This document shows positions 58,391-64,000 of a DNA stretch of 64,000 nt, piece after piece (positions within the stretch are counted from its first letter, which is position 1; each line of letters begins with the position of its first letter). A program made the translations under genes and the position numbers. Source of the DNA: Elioraea tepida (GTDB taxonomy: Bacteria; Pseudomonadota; Alphaproteobacteria; Acetobacterales; Acetobacteraceae); the NCBI RefSeq assembly GCF_019203965.1, contig NZ_CP076448.1, forward strand, positions 868,001 to 932,000, given 5' to 3'. The notes under the pieces were generated by a model. The model was not told the DNA's origin and ran no database searches. It saw only the letters and a program-made list of their open reading frames with translations.

Positions 58391-58807
58391 TCAGCCCTGC
58401 TCGGCTTCGGCTGGTGCCTCGGCGGCGGTGGCCTTGCCCGTGCTCGCAAGCCCCATCTTCTCGGCGATGCGGGCCGCCTTGCCCGTGCGGCCGCGCAGGT
58501 AATAGAGCTTCGCCCGACGCACATCGCCCCGGCGCACCACCTTGATCTCGGCGATGTTCGGCGAATAGAGCGGGAAGACGCGCTCCACCCCCTCGCCGTA
58601 GCTGATCTTACGCACGGTGAAGTTCGAGTTGATGCCGGCATTCTTGCGGGCGATGCACACGCCCTCGAACGCCTGCAGGCGCGTGCGTTCGCCCTCGATC
58701 ACCTTCACCGCCACGCGCACCGTATCGCCCGGGCCGAAGGCGGGGATCGGTCGCTGGGCCGCGAGCTTCGCGACCTGCTCGGCCTCGATCTGTTGCAGGA
58801 TGTTCAT
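58391..58807 (-). CDS. rplS: 50S ribosomal protein L19
   Basis: L19, 138 residues, at the subunit interface. Core [46 protein letters not shown] is standard; an Ala/Glu-rich tail of ~20 residues is extra, as often in alphaproteobacteria. ATG 58807 follows AAGGAG. Part of rpsP-rimM-trmD-rplS. Confidence 0.98.
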   Translation of the reverse strand: MNILQQIEAEQVAKLAAQRPIPAFGPGDTVRVAVKVIEGERTRLQAFEGVCIARKNAGINSNFTVRKISYGEGVERVFPLYSPNIAEIKVVRRGDVRRAKLYYLRGRTGKAARIAEKMGLASTGKATAAEAPAEAEQG

Positions 58808-58864
58808 CGCCAGTCTCCTTCTCACCTCGCGGCCGCGCGGGAAACCCCGCGCGGCGCTCATCTC

Positions 58865-59575
58865 TCATGCGGTCGGCGCGGCCTCAGCCAGCGCTCGGTA
58901 GGCGGCCCAGAGATCGGGGCGCCGCTCGCGCGTGATCCGCTCGGCCTCGCGGCGTCGCCAGGCGGCGATCTCGGCATGGTTGCCGCTGATCAGCACCTCC
59001 GGCACCGCACGCCCCTTCCACAGGGCCGGCCGCGTGTAGTGCGGATACTCTAGGAGGCCCTGCGAGAAGCTCTCCTCGAGCACGCTCTCCGCCGCTCCCA
59101 TCACCCCAGGCAGAAGCCGCACACAGGCGTCGAGCAGAACCATCGCCGCGGGCTCGCCGCCCGAGAGCACGTAGTCGCCGATCGAGATCTCCTCGAGCCC
59201 GCGCGCCTCAATCACCCTCTGGTCGATCCCCTCGTAGCGGCCGCAGACGAGAACCACGCCCGGGCCTGCGGCGAGCTCGGCCACCCTCCGCTGCGTCAGC
59301 GGCCTCCCCCGTGGGGTGAGCACGATCTGGGGGGCGTCGGGCAGGGACTTGGCCTCGAGCGCGGCGTCGATCACATCCGCCCGCATCACCATGCCCGCGC
59401 CGCCGCCGAACGGCGCATCGTCGACGGAACGATGCCTGTCGGTCGCGAAGTACCGAAGATCGATCGGCTCGAGCGCCCAGTCGCCGCGCTTGAGCGCCCG
59501 GCCAGCGAGCGAGTGGCCCAAGGGGCCCGGGAACATCTCCGGGAACAGGGTGAGGACACGCGCGGTCCAGCTCAT
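58865..59575 (-). CDS. trmD: tRNA (guanine-N1)-methyltransferase
   Basis: TrmD, 236 residues, a SPOUT methyltransferase that makes m1G37 and so prevents frameshifting. [19 protein letters not shown], the [12 protein letters not shown] loop, the knotted SAM site [12 protein letters not shown], and [13 protein letters not shown] are all typical. Its ATG overlaps the rimM stop (59572-59575). Confidence 0.98.
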   Translation of the reverse strand: MSWTARVLTLFPEMFPGPLGHSLAGRALKRGDWALEPIDLRYFATDRHRSVDDAPFGGGAGMVMRADVIDAALEAKSLPDAPQIVLTPRGRPLTQRRVAELAAGPGVVLVCGRYEGIDQRVIEARGLEEISIGDYVLSGGEPAAMVLLDACVRLLPGVMGAAESVLEESFSQGLLEYPHYTRPALWKGRAVPEVLISGNHAEIAAWRRREAERITRERRPDLWAAYRALAEAAPTA

Positions 59576-60126
59576 GCCGCCGCCCCTTCCATCTCCTCGG
59601 CCCGAGCGCTGCCTGGCGAGGGCGGAACGATCGTCTCCACGGGCGGAGAGATGACGAGCAGGCGCGCGGCGAGATCGACCACCGGCACGGCGGCACGCGT
59701 GAAGGGAACGAGAAGTGCCGGGCGGCCCTCGCGCGCGATCTCGAGGAAGGCCCCGGCGCCATGGTCCTGCACCTCGGCGACGGTTCCAAGGGCCTTCCCG
59801 CTCTCGTCCACCGCTGCGCAGCCGATCAGATCAGTGAGATAGTACTCGTCCTCCCCGGGAGCCGGCAGGGCCGAGCGCTCGACATGGAGCCGCGTGCCGG
59901 TGAGCCGCGCCGCCGCATCCCGGTCCGTCACGCCCTCGATCCGCACCACCGGCATCGCTCCGGGCGTGACGATCTCGAGCCGGAACGAGCGCGCGCCCGT
60001 CTCGTCGGTCAGCGGCCCGTAGCGCGCGATCGCCGCCGGGTCGGCCGTGAAGCTTTGGACGCGCACAAGCCCGCGCACGCCATGCGGGCGCCCGATCACG
60101 CCGAGGAGCACGCGGGGAGAGGACAT
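59572..60126 (-). CDS. rimM: Ribosome maturation factor RimM
   Basis: RimM, 184 residues, assists 30S head assembly through S19. The N-terminal domain has [20 protein letters not shown] and the C-terminal PRC-barrel has [24 protein letters not shown] and [14 protein letters not shown]. It lies between rpsP and trmD. Confidence 0.96.
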   Translation of the reverse strand: MSSPRVLLGVIGRPHGVRGLVRVQSFTADPAAIARYGPLTDETGARSFRLEIVTPGAMPVVRIEGVTDRDAAARLTGTRLHVERSALPAPGEDEYYLTDLIGCAAVDESGKALGTVAEVQDHGAGAFLEIAREGRPALLVPFTRAAVPVVDLAARLLVISPPVETIVPPSPGSARAEEMEGAAA

Positions 60127-60152
60127 GGCGGGCGGTCGGCTCGCTCGGTGCT

Positions 60153-60482
60153 TCAGCCGGCGGCGGCGGCGCGTTCCTGCGCCTTCTTCTTCGGCAGGTG
60201 CTGCTTGGTCTGCGCCGGCCGCGGCCGCTCGGGGATCAGCCCGGCCTTGACGAGGAAGCGCTCGACCCGATCCGTCACCTGCGCCCCCTTGCCGAGCCAG
60301 GCCTTGATCTTCTCCGGCTGGAGCTTCACCCGGTCGGCGTGATCTGCGGGCAGCATCGGGTTGTAGGCGCCGACCTTCTCGATGAAGCGCCCGTCGCGCG
60401 GGCTCCGGCTGTCGGCCACCACGATGTGGTAGTAGGGGCGCTTCTTCGCGCCGGCGCGGGAGAGGCGGATCTTGACGCTCAT
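60153..60482 (-). CDS. rpsP: 30S ribosomal protein S16
   Basis: S16, 109 residues. [41 protein letters not shown] is the canonical sequence; the Ala/Lys-rich C-terminal tail is an alphaproteobacterial extension. It follows ffh by 53 bp. Confidence 0.98.
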   Translation of the reverse strand: MSVKIRLSRAGAKKRPYYHIVVADSRSPRDGRFIEKVGAYNPMLPADHADRVKLQPEKIKAWLGKGAQVTDRVERFLVKAGLIPERPRPAQTKQHLPKKKAQERAAAAG

Positions 60483-60535
60483 CCAGTCTGTTCCTTCCGT
60501 CGGAGACCGTATCGTTTCGAGGTCAACACCTTGTG

Positions 60536-61924
60536 TCAGAACGGGCGGCGCCCGCCCGGCAGGCCCGGGAACCCGCCGCCGGGCATCAAGCCGAAGAGGC
60601 CGTGGCGCAATAGGCCCTTCTGGCCCAGCTTCTGCATCCGTTTCATCATCGTCGTCATGTCGTCGAACTGCTTGAGAAGGCGGTTCACGTCCTCGACCTT
60701 CACACCCGCGCCGGCGGCTATCCGGCGCTTGCGCGAGGCCTTGATGATCTCGGGCTTGCGTCGCTCGGCCTTCGTCATGCTGTCGATGATGGCGAGCTGG
60801 CGCTTGAGGATCCGGTCGTCGAGCTTCGCCTCGGCGAGCTGCGCCTTCACCTTCGCCACCCCGGGCAGCATGCCGAGCAGGCCCTGGAGGCTGCCCATCT
60901 TCGTGATCTGGGCGAGCTGCTTGCGGTAGTCCTCGAGGTCGAACGTCCCCTTCTGAAGCTTGGCGGCGAGCTTCTCCGCCTCCTCCGCCTCGATCGTCGC
61001 CGCCGCCTTCTCGACGAGCGAGACGACATCGCCCATGCCGAGGATCCGGCCCGCCACACGCTCGGGGTGGAAGTCCTCGAGCGCGTCGAGCTTCTCCCCC
61101 ACCCCGATCAGACGGATCGGCGCCCCGGTGACGGCGCGCATCGACAGAGCCGCGCCGCCGCGCGCGTCACCATCCATGCGCGTCATCACGATTCCGGTCA
61201 CGCCAACCTTCTCGTGGAAGGCTCGGGCGACGGTCACCGCGTCCTGGCCGGTCATCGCATCGACGACGAGCAGCTTCTCGTGCGGGCGCGCCACCGCGGC
61301 GACCTCGGCGACCTCGGCCATCAGCGCCTCGTCGATCGCAAGCCGCCCGGCCGTGTCGAGCACGAGCACGTCGAACCCGCCCTGGCGCGCCTCGCCGAGG
61401 GCACGGCGTGCGATCTCCACGGGCTTTTGGCCGGGCACGATTGGCAGGCTCATCACCCCGGCACGGTCGGCGAGGGTGGCGAGCTGCTCCATCGCCGCCG
61501 GGCGCTGGGTGTCGAGCGAAGCAAGCAGCACGCGCTTGCGGTCCTTCGTCCGCAGCCTCAGCGCAATCTTGCCGGCCGAGGTGGTCTTGCCGCTGCCCTG
61601 AAGCCCGAGCATCAGGATGACGACCGGAGCGGGCGCGTTGAGATCGATCCCGGGTGCGGGGGGCCCGAGCATGGCCACGAGAGCGTCGTGGACGATCTTG
61701 ACCACCTGCTGCCCGGGCGTGACCGAGCGCAGGACCGTCTCGCCCACGGCCTTGGCGCGCACATCCTCGATGAAGCTTCTCACGACGGGAAGCGCGACAT
61801 CGGCCTCGAGCAGTGCGACGCGCACCTCGCGCAGCGCCTCGGCGACATCGGCCTCGGACAGGGCGCCGCGTCGGCGAAGCCTGTCGAGGATGCCGGTCAG
61901 CCTGCCCGAAAGGGCGTCGAACAT
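60536..61924 (-). CDS. ffh: Signal recognition particle GTPase
   Basis: Ffh, 462 residues. The N domain lies at ~1-85, the G domain has G1 GLQGSGKTT at 107-115, [12 protein letters not shown] and [10 protein letters not shown], and the methionine-rich M domain at ~325-460 binds 4.5S RNA and signal peptides. ATG 61924 ([11 protein letters not shown]) has GGAG upstream. Upstream, 186 bp to the ABC transporter contain no gene. Confidence 0.97.
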   Translation of the reverse strand: MFDALSGRLTGILDRLRRRGALSEADVAEALREVRVALLEADVALPVVRSFIEDVRAKAVGETVLRSVTPGQQVVKIVHDALVAMLGPPAPGIDLNAPAPVVILMLGLQGSGKTTSAGKIALRLRTKDRKRVLLASLDTQRPAAMEQLATLADRAGVMSLPIVPGQKPVEIARRALGEARQGGFDVLVLDTAGRLAIDEALMAEVAEVAAVARPHEKLLVVDAMTGQDAVTVARAFHEKVGVTGIVMTRMDGDARGGAALSMRAVTGAPIRLIGVGEKLDALEDFHPERVAGRILGMGDVVSLVEKAAATIEAEEAEKLAAKLQKGTFDLEDYRKQLAQITKMGSLQGLLGMLPGVAKVKAQLAEAKLDDRILKRQLAIIDSMTKAERRKPEIIKASRKRRIAAGAGVKVEDVNRLLKQFDDMTTMMKRMQKLGQKGLLRHGLFGLMPGGGFPGLPGGRRPF

Positions 61925-62110
61925 GGTCGCTCCATCGCGCGGGCAGGCCCCAAACACGAACGCGCCGCTGCGCGAGCCTTCGCGGAGCGGCGTCACCCCG
62001 CGCGCCGGGCGGGGCGGTGCGGCAGGGGCTGCCCTGATGACACCTCTATGGCGTCGCGGCCGAGCGCCGTCAAGCAGCCTGGACGGGCCGGGCTCTCGAC
62101 CGGCCGCCTT

Positions 62111-63037
62111 TCAGCCGCGGCCCTTCCAGGGAACGAGACGGCGCTCCGCGAGCCGCATCGCGAGATCGAACCCGTAGGCGAACAGCGCGATCACGACGAT
62201 GCCCATCACCACGAGGTCGGTGCGCAAAAAGTGCGAGGCGTTGAGCACCATCTGCCCCACCCCGACATTCGCCGCCACCATCTCGGCCGCGACCAGCGTC
62301 GTCCAGCCGAAGCCGAGAGCGATCCGCATCCCGGTGAGGATCTCGGGAAGTGCGGCGGGCAGGATGACATGCCGGATCAGCTGGAGCCGGGTGGCGCCGA
62401 GCGAAAGAGCGGCATTGATCTGCTCCGGCGTAGCGCTGCGCACGCCCGACCGCGCGGCGAGCGCAAGCGGGGCGAAGCAGGCGAGGTAGATCAGGATGAT
62501 CTTGGCCGCCTCGTCGATCCCGAACCAGATCACGACGAGCGGCAGATAAGCGAGCGGCGGCAGCGGCCGGTAGAACTCGATCGGCGGGTCGAACACGCCG
62601 CGGACGACGCGCGACACACCCATGCCGATGCCGATCGGGATCGCCGTGAGGCAGGCGAGGGCGAAGGCGCTCAGCACCCGGAACAGGCTGAGAGCCGAAT
62701 GACCGACGAGCGTCGCATCGCCGATCGGCGTCGACAGGCCGGCCGCGAGCTGCCGCGCCACGACGATCGGCGAGGGCAGAAAGAGCGGGGCGATCCAGCC
62801 GCGCTCCGTCGCCACCCACCACAGGATCAGCAGCGCGACCACGGTCAGCACGCTGATCGAGGTGGCCCGACGCGGGTCGGGGAAGGCGGAGCGCGCCGCG
62901 GCGAGCGGAGCCGTCGCCGGCGCAGCGCCCGCCCCGACGGCGCCACCCTGGTCGGCCGAGAGCCGATTCTCGTCGCGCAGGCGGTCGGGCGCGGCAGCGC
63001 CCTCGGCCACAGCGGAAAGCGGAGAGGCGGGCCTCAT
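62111..63037 (-). CDS. ABC transporter permease (taurine/sulfonate/nitrate type)
   Basis: A 308-residue permease of the TauC/SsuC/NrtB type. After a ~55-residue Ala-rich N terminus come about six TM helices and the EAA-like loop [38 protein letters not shown] near residues 202-240. It is encoded with the ATPase (ATGA overlap at 63034-63037) and a binding protein. The substrate cannot be told from the permease. Confidence 0.9.
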   Translation of the reverse strand: MRPASPLSAVAEGAAAPDRLRDENRLSADQGGAVGAGAAPATAPLAAARSAFPDPRRATSISVLTVVALLILWWVATERGWIAPLFLPSPIVVARQLAAGLSTPIGDATLVGHSALSLFRVLSAFALACLTAIPIGIGMGVSRVVRGVFDPPIEFYRPLPPLAYLPLVVIWFGIDEAAKIILIYLACFAPLALAARSGVRSATPEQINAALSLGATRLQLIRHVILPAALPEILTGMRIALGFGWTTLVAAEMVAANVGVGQMVLNASHFLRTDLVVMGIVVIALFAYGFDLAMRLAERRLVPWKGRG

Positions 63038-63822
63038 GCCGCGGCGTAGGCGCTCTCGCGCACCATCGTGGCCACCTCCTCGCGCAAGCCGATGAAGCCA
63101 GGGTCCGACTTCACGCCGCGCGCATCGCGCGTCGCGACATAGCGTCGGCCGAAATCGACGCTAAGCCGCCGCACGATCCGCCCGGGCCCAGGGCTCATCA
63201 CCACGAGTTCGGTCGCAAGGAACAGCGCCTCCTCAACGCCATGGGTGATGAAGAACACGGTCTTGCCGGAGGCGGCCCAGACATCGAGCAGGAGCTCCTG
63301 CATCGTCTCGCGCGTCAGCGCATCGAGCGCGCCGAGCGGCTCGTCCATCAGCAGCACCTCGGGGTCGGCAGCGAGCGCGCGGGCGATTCCCACACGCTGC
63401 TGCTGGCCGCCCGAGAGCGTGTAGACGGCCCGGTCAGCGAAGCCCGCAAGCCCGACGAGGGCGAGCTTCTCCTCGGCGAGCGCGCGGCGCTGCGCGCGCG
63501 GCACGCCCGCGAGCATCGGCCCGAAGGCGACGTTCTCCCAGACGCTGAGCCAGGGCAGGAGCGCGTGCTTCTGGAACACCACGCCGCGGTCGGCGCCCGG
63601 GGCCTGCACCGCCCGGCCGCCGACCGTGATCCTGCCGGAGGAGGGAGCGGTGAAACCGGCGATGCAGTTGAGAAGCGTCGTCTTGCCGCAGCCCGACGCC
63701 CCGAGGGCGACGCAGAACCCGCCCTCGGGGATCGCGAGATCGACCCGGTCGAGCGCCACGAGCCGCCCGCCCCCCGGGAGGGGGAAGACGACAGAGAGGC
63801 CCTCGACCGAGACCGCCCCCAT
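63034..63822 (-). CDS. ABC transporter ATPase (taurine/sulfonate/nitrate type)
   Basis: A 262-residue ATPase of the TauB/SsuB/NrtD group. Walker [10 protein letters not shown] at 41-49, signature [15 protein letters not shown] near 137, Walker [13 protein letters not shown] and H-loop [13 protein letters not shown]. It starts 4 bp after the binding-protein stop. Complete. Confidence 0.93.
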   Translation of the reverse strand: MGAVSVEGLSVVFPLPGGGRLVALDRVDLAIPEGGFCVALGASGCGKTTLLNCIAGFTAPSSGRITVGGRAVQAPGADRGVVFQKHALLPWLSVWENVAFGPMLAGVPRAQRRALAEEKLALVGLAGFADRAVYTLSGGQQQRVGIARALAADPEVLLMDEPLGALDALTRETMQELLLDVWAASGKTVFFITHGVEEALFLATELVVMSPGPGRIVRRLSVDFGRRYVATRDARGVKSDPGFIGLREEVATMVRESAYAAA

Positions 63823-63826
63823 CGCC

Positions 63827-64000
63827 TCAGCCTGCGGCGGTGGCGGCGAAGCGCGGGCTGACGTGTTGGGCGATGTTCTCAGGCACCGCCTGGATACGAC
63901 CCTGAGCCTTGAGGAACTCGGCGGTGTGGCGGATCGCCTGCACCGTGCCCCCCTCCGCTCCGCCGCCGAGCCATTGGGCGGAGGCCTGCTCAGCAGCGGG
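63827..64000 (-). CDS. ABC substrate-binding protein, C-terminal part (partial)
   Basis: The last 57 residues of a periplasmic binding protein of the TauA/SsuA/NMT1 class, from [12 protein letters not shown] through [29 protein letters not shown]. Its start lies outside the window. The position before the ATPase and permease supports the call; the ligand is not known. Confidence 0.8.
   Translation of the reverse strand, partial: PAAEQASAQWLGGGAEGGTVQAIRHTAEFLKAQGRIQAVPENIAQHVSPRFAATAAG

Noticed and set aside
61067-63049. A 660-codon plus-strand frame over ffh and the ABC permease
   Set aside because: Antisense to two genes with clear family motifs.

Overview
The window is about 70 % G+C and looks like the chromosome of an alphaproteobacterium, most likely of the Acetobacteraceae (Roseomonas/Elioraea-like). 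That assignment is inferred from gene order and protein flavour (rplU-rpmA-obgE-proB, glmM-folP-ftsH-tilS, tol-pal-ybgC-ruvBAC-yebC, zapA-6S RNA-ygfA, ffh-rpsP-rimM-trmD-rplS-leuCDB), not from a database search. Most of it is dense core genome.

Layout. 1-4.1 kb: tail of a molybdenum hydroxylase, an alpha/beta hydrolase, tspO, and a glycosyltransferase-methyltransferase pair. 4.3-25.3 kb: a long, mostly minus-strand core block covering proline synthesis, ribosomal proteins L21/L27, thiamine and folate synthesis, cell-wall precursor, FtsH, tRNA lysidine, the whole Tol-Pal system, RuvABC and cell-division ZapA with 6S RNA. 25.3-28 kb: class I aldolase, thiE and a secreted protein. 28-29.6 kb: an aspartoacylase-family protein and a small CxCC protein.

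29.6-41.4 kb is a cobalamin regulon in decay. An intact ArsR-methyltransferase regulator with a palindromic operator precedes metH, a cation diffusion facilitator behind an SmtB-type operator, btuF, btuC, btuD, tonB, a PduO-type adenosyltransferase and a convergent btuB served by a cobalamin riboswitch. By reading frame I count nine lesions (six frameshifts, three in-frame stops) in metH, btuF, btuC, the adenosyltransferase and btuB. The regulator, the CDF gene, btuD and tonB are open. This reads as coordinated loss of vitamin B12 uptake and use, unless this stretch is badly assembled.

41.4-44.3 kb: exoD, a DUF1194 von Willebrand-like protein and a PhnW-like aminotransferase. 44.4-55.0 kb: a 10.5-kb integrative element in tRNA-Arg(ACG), bounded by perfect 47-bp repeats. 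It carries a frameshifted tyrosine integrase, an AlpA-type regulator, a large ATPase whose last 280 bp hold about eleven copies of TACCGTCCA or its complement, and a run of overlapping genes of unknown function. No capsid, terminase or conjugation genes are recognisable, so it may be a satellite-like or mobilisable replicon-like island. 55-64 kb: leucine biosynthesis, translation genes and SRP, then a taurine/sulfonate/nitrate-type ABC transporter that runs off the right edge.
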